Source of the DNA: Takakia lepidozioides
Lineage: Eukaryota > Streptophyta > Takakiopsida > Takakiales > Takakiaceae
Assembly: GCA_030704615.1 (NCBI GenBank)
Contig: CM060734.1
Coordinates: forward strand, 8,618,001 to 8,682,000
Length of the DNA: 64,000 nucleotides
Direction: 5' to 3'
The position numbers and the translations under genes are program-made. A model generated the notes under the pieces. The model searched no databases. It saw only the letters and a program-made list of their open reading frames with translations, and was not told the DNA's origin. Shown in pieces: positions 21,865 to 32,316 of the stretch. The first letter of the stretch is position 1, and every line of letters begins with the position of its first letter.

Positions 21865-24598
21865 CCTCTAGGAACTTGCTTGTATTTTTTCCAAAACCCA
21901 GGACGGCTTGGACTAATTTTGTCTAAACCATATTTTAAATTCATCCATACTGGATGTAATCATGAAAATGGATGAATTCCATTAAAGAATATTCTGTGAT
22001 AGCTGGTATCTTTGGATGATTTTGGTCATGAGAACTAACCCTAATGAAAGCCAGACTATATTTTGGATGCCATCCCTACTGGATGACATCATGATGAAAT
22101 CAGGGAAGTTCTTTACATCTCATTACCTGTTTTTCATCTAATTTGGATGAAATCGCGAAGGTTTGCCCTATCTCTTCCTCCGCCCTTAAACTCTGCACGA
22201 TACTCGTGCGTTTTGATTCTGCTGGAGCTAAGAGATGGTGTCAGAGGGTTCATTTAAACATGAATCTTGTGAATTTGATGGCTATGGAGAAGCTTTATGA
22301 CAGCCTGCAAGTGCTCTGGCAAGATTCCAATACTTTTCGATTCACCTTGGGGTTCCCTCAATGAGGTTGTCTCTTCCCTTGGCGGACAATCTACCCTAAG
22401 CTGTGATTGTTGGTTGATCCGTTCAATGGTCATTAAGATCCAACGCCGCTCTTAAACTTTCAGGAAGTCTCTTCACCTGATAAAATGCTCGTAGAAATCA
22501 GCAAACCGTTGCTTGTTTGTGCTGTCAATTGCCGAGTTCTTGGAACTATGTCGAATCCTCTTCCACAAACCCTTAAGGTTGTGGACTATCTTTGCTTTGC
22601 TTTTGATCTCTTCTTGCTTTTGAACGCATGTTGTACAATGATAACAAGCGTGAGGCCTGATATTCACCTGGGGTTCCACATCTTCACTAACTTCATTGTT
22701 TTTTGATTGCATGTGATGGGTTCAGGTGAGGGCCCTCACTTAATATGATTCATGAAGCTTGCAATTGATTGAAACCTAGCAAGATGAAGTGAAGTCGACT
22801 CAAGCTGTTTCTTCAGGGAGCTGATTCAAATCAGCCCCCATATCTTGATCTTTTTGGCTATGCTTCCAACTCTTTTTGTTGAGCATTAGTGCATTAGATG
22901 AGCTTTATTAGAACACATACTTTTTATTAAAGACTATTGCCTTTGATTTCTGCTACACTACGTGATGGTGCTGGATTTGCTGTTTTACAGCCCAACATGA
23001 GCTTTTGATTTCGGTTTATAGTACTGGTATGATGCTGTGGCTTGAATGATATCAAGCAGCTAAGTAAGAGGACATAGGGAACCCCAACCTTTTGTTTTTA
23101 GGCCATGTATGCTGCCTGATGCAGGCCATTTGGTTTCATGTCCTTCTCTACTTGTTTGTGACCTTGCAAGTACCCTGCTGGAGCAGATACAGATTGCCCC
23201 AAGACCTAAAACGGGCTCTGGGATAGACTGGCTTTATTGCTATGGCATGTACCAAGCAGCACAGTAACCCGAAGGATCTTTTTGAACTCAGACAATATGT
23301 TTAGAGGTATCTTAAGACATCAGGGATTAAGCTCGTACAGACCCTGTATATCTCTCTACACCTCCATGAATGCTTTGTCATATGGTAAACATTTTGCTAG
23401 AGTATATACCTGTTGTACCTGACTGAAGCCAGGGTATGGAACATAATACAATATCTTCTATTGTGTTCCCTATTTACATATTGTTTAGAAATATCTGCAG
23501 ATATACAATGTAACCATAGGTGATGAAATTCAGCAATCTGAAGACTTGCCTCCCTGCTTTGCACAGTGGTAAAGTAGCAACATGTATAACTGGTTGCTAC
23601 TCAACACCTTGTTACCATATCTATACAATGACCCAAGCCTAAACCAGGTCTTGGCGCCAAAAAAACGAGGTATGATGTCATACCACTTACGTGTAAATGT
23701 TGTACAAGGTTGTCTGCTGCTTTGATATGGCCATGAGATTACATAAAAACTAGAATTTCCTTTCCAGACTGTCAATGTAATCATGGGGAGTAAATCTAGC
23801 AAGGTGAACAAGAATTTCTGCTTTGAACTGTTGCTAATGTCACATTTAAAACATACACAGACATGGGATACATTACTGGGTCCCTGTTTGGATGAACATT
23901 AATGTGACTCAAATAGTGAGGCGGATCTTTATGTAGGAGGCCATATGGTGTGCCAGCCATTGGGCTCTAGGCCAAGTATGTTGTTTACTGCAGGCCCTAT
24001 GTTTTTCTGGATTTCTTTTCAGTCTGTGATAATCAGTAATCACTTGCTGCTCAAAACCTTTTGAATCCACTTATACACTGGCCCCAGACTGAAACCAGGT
24101 CTTGGGGCAAAAAACAAGATGTGTGGACATTCCCTTCATGTGTAAATGGTTTAGAAACTGTTTACTGCTCTAATCTGGCCATTATATTATATAAAAATTG
24201 GAACTTCTTCTCCAGTTTATTAATGTGAGCATGGGTGGTAAACTTAGCAAGATAAACATGATCTTCCTGCTATGAACTGTTTCTAATATTCCATCTGAAG
24301 CATACCCTTGATTGGGTCCCTGTCTGTCTGAAGCGGATTTTTATATAATCCCACCCCCCCCACCCAGAGATTTCATGAACCGTGGGATCTGTTATATATC
24401 ATCAGACTGGTTTATGAATGAAGAGTGATTGATAGTGCCTCGTTATGAGGCTGATTTGTCGTAAAAATTGACAAAGACCTTGTTTGGTCTTGTCCATGTC
24501 TCGACAAGACATTTTATCTTCCCTCTCTTCTGTGCTGCTCTCTTTTAAGCTCCCGACGAGATAAATTCAAGGTCAGATGGTGGGTTCAGCTGTAATAT

Positions 24599-24916
24599 AT
24601 GTCCAACACCAGATATCCTAAGTTAATCGACTCTATATCTTGGAAACATGACCGCCCTGTCAAACAGGGTAAGCCCTGGGAGAAGAGAGTAGAAGAGATT
24701 CTCAAGGATCTAAATCTGGACCCGCAAGTCTTGACCTTGCTGGATAAACCTGACTTAGAGAGTGTAGTGTCCAAAGCCATGTCTGTTACCAGAAAATTGT
24801 CCGATGAAAATGAAGTTAGGAAGAAAACTTCCCTGAACTTGTTTCCAGTGTGTGACATGGGGGAGGACATCATGGATGCGCTCAAGGGTCTATCCCACTC
24901 TTGGCACCACACCTAA
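24599..24916 (+). CDS. 105-codon ORF beside the right arm, unrecognised
   Basis: Begins MSNTRYPKLIDSISWKHD, is rich in Lys/Glu/Asp/Leu, with an amphipathic helix (KRVEEILKDLNLD) and DKPDLESVVSKAMSV. It looks more like coding sequence than chance, but has no recognised domain and no upstream continuation in frame. It starts about 60 bases beyond the end of the inverted-arm element. It may be a fragment of another transposon protein or of a gene split by it. Confidence 0.3.
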   Translation: MSNTRYPKLIDSISWKHDRPVKQGKPWEKRVEEILKDLNLDPQVLTLLDKPDLESVVSKAMSVTRKLSDENEVRKKTSLNLFPVCDMGEDIMDALKGLSHSWHHT

Positions 24917-24999
24917 ATTTAAACTCAGGGTAGGAAGACTACCTTTGAACTGTAAACAGAAGCAGAGAGGAAAGGGAGAGTGCAATTTCCCTGACGTAC

Positions 25000-25255
25000 C
25001 TCTGCTGCTGCGGCTGATGCTTGAAGCGAGCTGCTGCGGTGCTGTCGCGGCTGCCAGCGGCGCGGGTCCCCGCCGCTGCAGGGCGTCTCTCCCCCGCTCA
25101 CCACGGCTCTCTCTCTCTTCAGCTCGTTTAGGTCGCGCCTCTGCGCGGCGTTCCTACCACACAGGGGAGAGAGACATCAGCCCGTGCTTAGGGCAAGAAA
25201 GCAAGAGAGAAAGTGAGGGAGGAGGCGGTGCTTACCTTGGGCGTTGGAGCGGCAT
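25000..25255 (-). CDS. Possible 5' exons of a minus-strand gene
   Basis: ATG at 25255, a donor AAG/GTAAG at 25236, an acceptor at 25155-25154 and a second exon 25153-25000 ending GAG/GTACGT form an open reading of 58 codons (MPLQRPRN, then QRRDLNELKRERA, then Arg/Ser/Ala-rich). GC-rich and low-complexity, so splice-like signals could be chance. No further exon was found to the left. Confidence 0.2.
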
Positions 25256-25429
25256 TGGGGCAAAATCCTTGGGGCCTTGTGACCACCTCAGCAGCAGGTG
25301 CGTTTCTCCTCCACCCTAACCTCACTCTCTCAACTACCTCTCTCCCAAAGAACAAACGAAAATGGGAGGGGAAAGAGATGCTTCAAGCACTTAGGGGAAA
25401 AAAAAGGCGCGGCGCCTACGTGAGACGCC

Positions 25430-25790
25430 CGGCCGTCACACGCCTGCGCTCCGCCCTTTTTTTGAAATGTAAAAATGATATTTGCGACGGCCGGCCGTCC
25501 TTGCTTGCGACCCCCGGCCCCATAAATAAATAAATAAACACGTCGCCCCCCGCGACGGCTTTCCGTCGCGGGGTGCGACCCCCAGGTAAAAAATTGAAAA
25601 AACTCGTCGTCAAATGCGACGCGAGGGTGTCGCAGGAGGCGACGGCCGGCCTTTCTGGGTTTAGGGTTTAGGGCCTTTTGGGTTTCTTAGTTTTTATTTT
25701 ATTATTATTATTTTTCATATGGTACTGGGTTAGGGTGTTTGCTTTTCTTTATGGTGCTGGGTTTTGGTTGTGGGTCTTGGGGTTAAGAGG
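25430..25790 (+). repeat. Left subterminal array and inverted terminal region of CACTA 1
   Basis: GCGACGGCCGGCCGTC, CCCGCGACGG...CCGTCGCGGG and GCGACGCGAGGGTGTCGC units alternate with short T/A runs. From 25640 to about 25790 the sequence is the reverse complement of 32530-32680 at roughly 80% identity by eye. The array is shorter than on the right (about 230 against 630 bases). Confidence 0.8.
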
Positions 25791-26019
25791 ATAAATGGTG
25801 TAATTAGGATTCCCATACCCAAAATGTGGTTCAATCTGATAATCGCAAAGCGCTGGGTCTCAACGAATTTTTCCATGGTGTGGGCATCCTGAAGATAGAA
25901 CGAGAGGAAGGATTTATTGTCTTGGGCTCTAGCACCATAGGGATGCTCCGCCTTTGGTTACCAATTTTGAAAGTCCCGAGGCTGAGGCATAGGGTTTTTT
26001 TGCCAACGGTTTTTGAGAA

Positions 26020-26502
26020 ATGAAAGTGTTGGTGGTGTGTGTTAATTATGATGCGATGGTGAGGAAACATCGACCCGTCTCCCTCGAGGATGGGAAAGTA
26101 GTACCACATATCGATTGTGGCCCTAGAGCGACCATTTTTCATGGCAAGGAGCCACCCATTGCACCTGATCCAATACAGGCTGCCGGACACAATCGTAGAA
26201 GGGACCGGGCCCAAATTTCAGGTGATGCAGAGGATGTTGACACTCCGGGATCGAGTCGGGCGCGCCGCGGGCTGCCCCCTCGCGGGCCACCCCGTCCAAC
26301 CACGTCCACCTTTGACCCCCCTGACAGGATTGAGTGTTGGTGCACTAAGTGTTGGGAACGGATACCGCCGGGCGGCACCAGACCACCGAGGCGGCGACCG
26401 CATGTTGTCGAAAAACATAATAAGAAGAACAAGATTACGGATGCGGCAAAAGTGAGTGTTTTTCCCACCCCTCTCATTAACATTCATTTAAGGTACATTT
26501 AG
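26020..26502 (+). CDS. Zinc-finger-like first coding segment of CACTA 1
   Basis: Open frame ending at a donor-like AAAA/GTGAGTG near 26450. The notable part is ECWCTKCWERIPPGG, then RRRPHVVEKHNKK: C-x2-C followed after about 20 residues by H-x4-H. In CACTA transposases a short C-x-C...H domain (transposase-associated domain) precedes the catalytic part, so this may be its counterpart. Upstream, a Pro/Arg-rich linker (GLPPRGPPRPTT). The true start is unclear; an earlier open frame begins at 25826. The role as DNA-binding N-terminus is inferred from position. Confidence 0.4.
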   Translation: MKVLVVCVNYDAMVRKHRPVSLEDGKVVPHIDCGPRATIFHGKEPPIAPDPIQAAGHNRRRDRAQISGDAEDVDTPGSSRARRGLPPRGPPRPTTSTFDPPDRIECWCTKCWERIPPGGTRPPRRRPHVVEKHNKKNKITDAAKVSVFPTPLINIHLRYI

Positions 26503-26717
26503 GTTTATCTAATAATATAGTATGATTGGTAAGCATACATGAATCAAAATTACGACATAAGTATTGATGCGTCGTTCACTACGCACATTGCAACCACGAC
26601 TTGATGCCCAAGCTCGCAATCACATTGCACAAGAGGCATTTTGCGCCGGTCTACTTGCATAATTTGTGCCAGAGCATGTGCCCGATGTGACCAGTTGGTT
26701 CCCCCAGCAGCACGTAG

Positions 26718-27704
26718 ATGAGATGCGTAGGGTCGAGGGGTATCGTAGGTGTCGTAGGCGTTATGGCCGGCGACGAGCAGGCCCACCCCCCACCCCCACC
26801 CCCCCCCCCCCCCCCCCCCCCCCCGTCTGTTTCTTTGCCTGATCCACCTCCGGTAGTACCTGATCCGGACATTGTACCCCCGGTTGTACCTTCGACATTA
26901 CATCCTCAACCACCTCCACCTCCACCTCCACGTGCATGTGCCCCCCGAACCCCTAGGAGGGGTCGGCTTCGCCCTAGGTTTCCTCCCCTTCGGCTTGGGT
27001 GGCCTGAGCCGGATCCTCGCCCCCGATGGGAAGCGCATATGACTATGTTACTGAGGACCGTCCAGCCTCGTTGTTGGGGGAATCATCTCGACCCTCTCAC
27101 CCCCATCCGAGAAAATGTGGAGTTTGAGTATTGGGAGAGACGATATGTTGTGAGAGCCGCTACAGACCCTGCTATGGGTCGGGGTTTATTCACGGTCAAT
27201 GATATTGTGGTTCCTCCTCGGAGAAACAACATGGTGGACTTGTTTCCCTACTACGGTCCATACTACACCTCCGCGGAGTTCCGTACATTACGTCTCGAAG
27301 CCCCATACATCCTACCCTACATTTTGTGTGTCAACGGACAGGATGTACGTAGACGGGGGTTGTCTCCCATTGAGATCAGATTTTGTGATGGTGACCCCGA
27401 CATCTTCGGCAATGTTGCTGGGCTGGTCAATAGTTCTTGTGGTCATCCTAGGAGAACCAATGTAGTATGGGACGAGCGAAGCAATGGGCATGAGAGATTT
27501 TGTGGTCATACGTCAGTATACTGTGAGGGGATGCACATGTTTGTGATGACATGTGCTAGTAGAACTATTACGGCTGGCAGCGAACTATTTGCATCATACG
27601 AGTTCTCCCGGGATGATTGGGACCTCCGATTACAGCGTGAGTGGGATGTGTATGATAGAAATAGGGTTCCTTTGAGACAGGGATCGCGTAGAGGGGCATT
27701 GTAG
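26718..27704 (+). CDS. SET-domain protein carried by the CACTA element
   Basis: 328 codons if the ATG at 26718 is used. Residues 24-72 are poly-Pro, coded by a C-run. Residues about 143-297 form a SET fold, the catalytic domain of lysine methyltransferases that use S-adenosylmethionine. GRGLF (154-158) is the usual first motif; YYGPYYTSAEF (178-188) follows; GNVAGLVNSSC (231-241) stands for the N-H-S-C cofactor/catalytic motif, with S for H; AGSELFASYEF (286-296) matches the G-E-E-L-x-x-x-Y end. No pre- or post-SET cysteine cluster is seen. The frame is open for almost 1 kb while the neighbouring transposase is broken. Before the C-run another frame (RRVEGYRRCRRRYGRRRAG) reads well, so the real N-terminus may join across the run. 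Confidence 0.75.
   Translation: MRCVGSRGIVGVVGVMAGDEQAHPPPPPPPPPPPPPSVSLPDPPPVVPDPDIVPPVVPSTLHPQPPPPPPPRACAPRTPRRGRLRPRFPPLRLGWPEPDPRPRWEAHMTMLLRTVQPRCWGNHLDPLTPIRENVEFEYWERRYVVRAATDPAMGRGLFTVNDIVVPPRRNNMVDLFPYYGPYYTSAEFRTLRLEAPYILPYILCVNGQDVRRRGLSPIEIRFCDGDPDIFGNVAGLVNSSCGHPRRTNVVWDERSNGHERFCGHTSVYCEGMHMFVMTCASRTITAGSELFASYEFSRDDWDLRLQREWDVYDRNRVPLRQGSRRGAL
26799..26824 (+). repeat. 26-base poly-C run inside the SET ORF
   Basis: Uninterrupted C run preceded by C-rich sequence from 26782. It codes for poly-Pro and makes the reading frame upstream uncertain, since its length is easily changed by slippage or sequencing error. Confidence 0.9.
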
Positions 27705-28795
27705 ATATTCTCATGAAGTACTTTGTATACATCCGATTAATCGATTGATGTAAATTTTTTTCTGTTGCTCGTGTGGGTTGCAACTTTGCATATGTGATCT
27801 AAACATACTTATACACATGTGGACCAAATATGAGCTTGAACCAAGTTGATTCAATGGGTCATTCTAGTGTTGAACGCAGCTACGTGTCATAGAGACGGAA
27901 AATTGTGTTTCGCCCAGATGATTTTTTTTTTTATTCCATTTTCAAGCCATATGCTTAATGATAGCATATGCAATGTGCGTGCAAAATTTGGGAGTAAACA
28001 AAAGTCATTTGGACCCATAACCAGATTTTGTTCTCTCATTTGCACTCCAAAGTTGAGTTATCTTCAACTTCATGCACTCTTCATAGAGAGTTCTGCAAAA
28101 GTGACCCTAGAAACACACTTATTTTTTTTCCATTTTTTTTTGGTCCCATTTTTTGCATGGATGTAGTGGTGCAAGGCCCGATGTCACAGAACAAAATAGA
28201 GCTAAAAATAAAATCATTACGCCCCTCAAGACCGCAATCATATATTTTCTAAATGCAAATATTTATTTTAAATTCATTTAAATTCGATTTAAATTCAAAA
28301 TTGGTGCAAGGGTGAGTGCGTCGTTGGGGAGGCAAAAATTTTTTTTTTGTTTTTATCTGCTGGTTCTTTGTACAAGTGTTGCACACATATTTAAGCACAT
28401 GTAGAAAAAAATGAAGCTTGAGCCACATCCGTTTGTTGGGAGCAATGGCATAAGAGGATTTTCTTTCACATTAATAAACAAAAATTGGTTGATAGGGTGA
28501 ATACGTCATTGGGGGGGGGGCAAATGATTTTTGTTTGGGTTTGAAACTTTGCGTGCGTGTACGTTGCGCACATACATGTAATTATTGAATGACATATTTG
28601 ATGAACACACACATTGAAGGTTGTTGTTTGCATTTCGCTTATAATGAAGTGTATGGTTGCAAGGACACATTATAATATATGTCCCTATGTTCATTTGTTC
28701 GTATCAGGACTTTGTCCATCCCTTCCCGGTCCTTTCTTTTGGCACCCCATCCGAAAACAACCCAAGTACATCAGGCGGGAGCCGTGGGTGAGACG
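27705..28795. other. No gene seen between SET ORF and transposase
   Basis: AT-rich, with a G-run near 28511-28520. Likely intron or spacer inside CACTA 1. Confidence 0.5.
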
Positions 28796-31560
28796 CCGCC
28801 CCCACGGTACCGGACGATGACGACGATGACAGTGACAACAACAATGAGCATGGAATTAACCAGGAGGATGTGCAAGCCATGGATGATCTCTTAATGCATC
28901 ATGTGGGCGCTGATGCATCCCATGAAGAGGGAACCCGACCAATCGATGATCCTGAAATGGCCCCCTCAAATGACATGGAGAGGGAGGCGAGAACTCCCTT
29001 GTACGAAGGGGCGAAAGTGAGTCGACTTTCCACAATTTTACTTTTGCTCAATCTTCAAATTCGATTTGGCATAAGTAATGTTGGGATGTCTGCCATAATG
29101 CGAACTATTGCAGACTATATCCTTGCTTCACACTTGAAACCCAAGATGCCACGGTCGCGGAAAGAGGCGCGCGAAGTCTTGGACTCTGTGGGGATGGGCT
29201 ATAAGATTTTTCATGCATGTCCATGTGATAAAACCCTATACTACGGAGAGGATTCGCATCTCACCAAGTGCCCAAAGTGCAAGAAAGACCGATATCGGGA
29301 TGATGTCCAAGGGAAAAAAGTACCACGCAAGGTATAAACGCCATTCTCCCTCGCATGGAGATTATTATTTTTAATCTTCTCAATGTATGTAAAGTGTATT
29401 CCACAAAGTTTAGGGTTTAGAGAATAGTACTCATGCAAGATCTGATTGTGATTTTGGAAGGAGTGAGTGAGGAGTGGAAGGAGCGACGTTCGGTTTTGAC
29501 CATTCACACCCAAATGAGGGAGATGCTGCATAAAGAGAAAGACATAAGGGTGTTGTATTATGTGTGCTAATGGGATGATTACATGTGGGGGGCGTGGGGT
29601 ATTTCATCCTAGAAAATGCATTACTATCCAATCATTCAGCGATTGAGGGCACAATACCGAAGCCCCGAATTGGCCAGACTCATGAGATGACACGCCTCGC
29701 ATCGGAGCCCCCCGGGAAAGATGTGCGAGCCACAAGATTCACAAGCATGGAGGCATATTGAAGAGATGTGGCCTTTTCTCTTGGAGGACCCACGACATGT
29801 CCACCTCGGATTCTCCTCGGATGGGGTCAACCCATTCTCTGTCCAGTCATGTAGTCATGTGGTGAATTACAACATCCCTCCATATCTTTCAATTAAAAAA
29901 TGCCATATCATGTTGGCTGCCACCAGGTGAGTGTACTCATTTCATGTTTATTATTGCCTTAGACTTTACATTAAACTTCTGATCAATTCGGATGCAAGAT
30001 TGACGAGTGACATAATCATGGAGTAAGATGTGTAATTCATTTTGTAGTATAATTTGCATATTGGTGGAGCATTGAAACAATGATGTGAATGTCTCATAGG
30101 AAAAAAACAAGTGGCAAACATGGATACGTACTTCCGGGCAGTTTTGGGAGAACCGATGGAAGGAGGCCCATGCGGGCACGGACGGTGAAGTGGACATGCC
30201 CGACATGAAACGACTTTCAATCTTCTACGAGTTGCCATATTGGGCGGTACATATTCCACAAAAACACCGTCAATATCCCTATGCATGCATGTGATATTGC
30301 ACATTTGGTATGCGTTGCATTGTCACTTTCACGTAAATTTTTTTTGTGGGTGGGGATATATATAGGACCTGAAGATTTGCCATCTTCTAGATCCCATGCA
30401 TATTGAGAAGAATGTCTGCTCGTCCTTTTTTCGGGTTCTTCATGGCATGCCGACAAAGAAGGGAGTGGCTGCAAAAGGAGATTCTCTCAGTGTTAGAAAG
30501 AAGCTTGAGGAGCAGGGTCGCATGCGCCATCTATGGGCCGAACAAAATGGTATGGACCCAAAGGGTGTTGTACGGTGGAAGTATAGGCGCGCACCTTGGC
30601 AATGGACAAAGGAGGAATACAAGAAAATGATAGCCACCATAAGTGCTGTCCGAACACCAACTGGTTATGGGTCATCCCTCCGTACGAAGTTCAACGAAGA
30701 AGATGGGGTCCATGGTTTGAAGTCTCATGACTACCACAATCTATTGCAAGACATCTTGTCCATTGCAGTACGTGGGACATTGACTCCCAAGGTTCGTGAG
30801 ACAATCTATAGATTGGGAGGCTTGTTTCGGTGGATTTGCTCCAAAGAGTTGGAAGAAGCAGAAGGAGGTGGCGGAGGTAATGTGTATGTTGGAGATGCAC
30901 CTTCTTCCCTCCTTCTTTGACATCTAAGTGCACTTGGTAGTGCACTTAGTGGAAGAGGCTTCGATTGCCGGCCCCGTTCATTCTCGGTGGATGTACTTCC
31001 TTGAGCGTTATATGAAGACTTTGAAAGGATTTGTAAGACAAATGGCGCACCTGGAGGGTAGCATGACGGAGGGGTATACGTTGCAAGAAGCTATGTTCTA
31101 TTGCACGGAGTACATGGCAAGGGTGGATGAGGAAGCCTCTCGCATGTGGAAGGAAGAGGAGGATGCACGAACCAATGACATCGTTTTGCCCAAAAAAATC
31201 GAAGAGGGTAAAATTGCCGACCTTGGTGATTGAGCAAGCGCATGATTTCATACTGAAGAACACCCCATCCATACATGAGTGGGAGACAAGATACAATAAT
31301 CTTGTTCAGCGACGAGAGGAGGAGATGCTTGCATGGAGGCAGAACCATCCAAGGCCGGTTACAAGATGCCCACGACGAGGAGCGGGCCGCCGGAATGTTC
31401 CTTCACAAAATTTGTCCATGGAATTGCAGCCTCTAAGTTCATTCCAACAGTGGCTTCGGACTTCAGTTTATGACGCCGTTGCTCAAGGAGAGGTGGTTTC
31501 AGATTTGGTCAAGACATTGCAAGGGGCCCCTCTCAATTCGCGACCTCATACATGACGGTT
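28796..31560 (+). pseudogene. TNP2-type CACTA transposase, disabled
   Basis: Segments in order: 28796-29334, an acidic start then GAKVSRLSTILLLLNLQIRF, CPCDKTLYYGED and C-P-x-C-K-K-D-R-Y (donor at 29335); 29618-29930, YYPIIQRLRAQYRSPELARL, DSQAWRHIEE and LGFSSDGVNPF; 30120-30246, IFYELPYWA; 30366-30920, DPMHIEKNVCSSFF, GLKSHDYHNLLQ and SIAVRGTL; 30920-31230, VVHLVEEASIAGPVHSRWMY and LERYMKTLKGFV (DUF4218 type). This order is that of the TNP2 (Transposase_21) family that cuts CACTA ends. Exon junctions at 30246/30366 use GT-AG. Defects: TGA at 29688-29690, a frameshift near 30860, TAA near 30930, another frame change near 31215. Confidence 0.9.
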
Positions 31561-32316
31561 TGGGTTTACGGTCGTCATTTCCGCATTTGTGCTCTTGACA
31601 TGAAGCGCAAAACAACCTTTGATTCTGGCTTGTGTGCCACATATTGGCAAGACTCCGTGTGGGGCAAGGGAGATACACGACCTGCTATGACCAAACTTGA
31701 GTACATTGGAGAGCTTGAGAGCATACTCCAACTTCAGTATACAAGGTACTGGCCTCTTCTCTTCAAGGGAAGGTGGTTCCAGCCACATCTTGTGGGGGCC
31801 TCCGCAACACTAGTGCAAGATGATTGTGGTTTCATGCGCGTCAATGTAGATAAGCTCAACCCTACTCATCGTCCCTCCGATGAGCTTTTTTTCACGGACT
31901 TCAGACATGAAGGAAGTTTTCTTCTCCGATGACAAAACAAGAGGGGGAATTGGAAGGTGGTTGTGCATGCTCAGCCAAGAGGAAGACGTAGCTATCATGG
32001 TCTCGGATCTCCCTGGGGTGAGGCAATTGCGGTGGACGGAGAGACTGGTCATAATGATGCTGATGATGGAGGTTGGGTAGAGGGGGTAGAAGAGGATGAT
32101 GACGCCTCGGACAATGCATCCTGGACCCTATATGATGAAGCTCTAGAAGATACGGATGTTGGAGAAGGAGACGAAGACACGGACAACGAGGTGGAGGATG
32201 ATTCGGAGGTGCCTTTTGAGGGCCGGGCCATTTATGACGATGACTCCGATGACCAAGAAGACTTGCAGCTTGATGATGATGAAGAAGCTCCGGATGATGA
32301 TGTTCAAGTTGATTAG
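31552..32316 (+). pseudogene. DUF4216-like C-terminal region and acidic tail of the transposase
   Basis: Frame 31552-31932 reads VWVYGRHFRICALDMKRKT, then FKGRWFQPHLV and DDCGFMRVNVDKLN, ending in SDELFFTDFRHEGSFLL. This resembles the DUF4216 domain that follows DUF4218 in CACTA transposases. After a frame change VVHAQPRGRRSYHG leads into a strongly acidic Asp/Glu tail to 32316, common at the end of these proteins. Same strand and immediate downstream position support a single ancestral gene. Confidence 0.65.

Larger units (their letters stand above)
16613..24541 (-). mobile_element. Inverted-arm element, copy 2, carrying Penelope-like RT and gag-like ORFs
   Basis: The left end (GAGAGAGGGAAGATAT, ATGTCATGTCAAGACATGG, ACAAGACC) is mirrored at 24475-24535. 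The left arm is about 1.4-1.8 kb (16613-18360) and the right arm about 2.65 kb (21880-24541). Between them, on the minus strand, lie a gag-like frame and a Penelope-like reverse transcriptase. Reading 5' to 3' on the minus strand the order is right arm, gag-like, RT, hairpin block, left arm. Penelope-like elements are known for tandem insertion and for terminal repeats in direct or inverted orientation, which suits this layout. That the arms belong to the same element as the ORFs is inferred from symmetry and from copy 1. Confidence 0.6.

Noticed and set aside
16613-24541. Hammerhead ribozyme expected in Penelope-like terminal repeats
   Set aside because: I looked for CTGATGA and GAAA boxes in suitable spacing on both strands. 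Isolated CTGATGA occurrences (for example 14257) have no fitting partner stem.
25655-25680. TTTAGGG repeats as an interstitial telomere
   Set aside because: Only two exact units, and the mirrored CACTA end has a diverged version, so they belong to the transposon end.
30940-32316. Separate host gene downstream of the transposase
   Set aside because: The order DUF4218-like, DUF4216-like, acidic tail is the normal C-terminal layout of CACTA TNP2 proteins.
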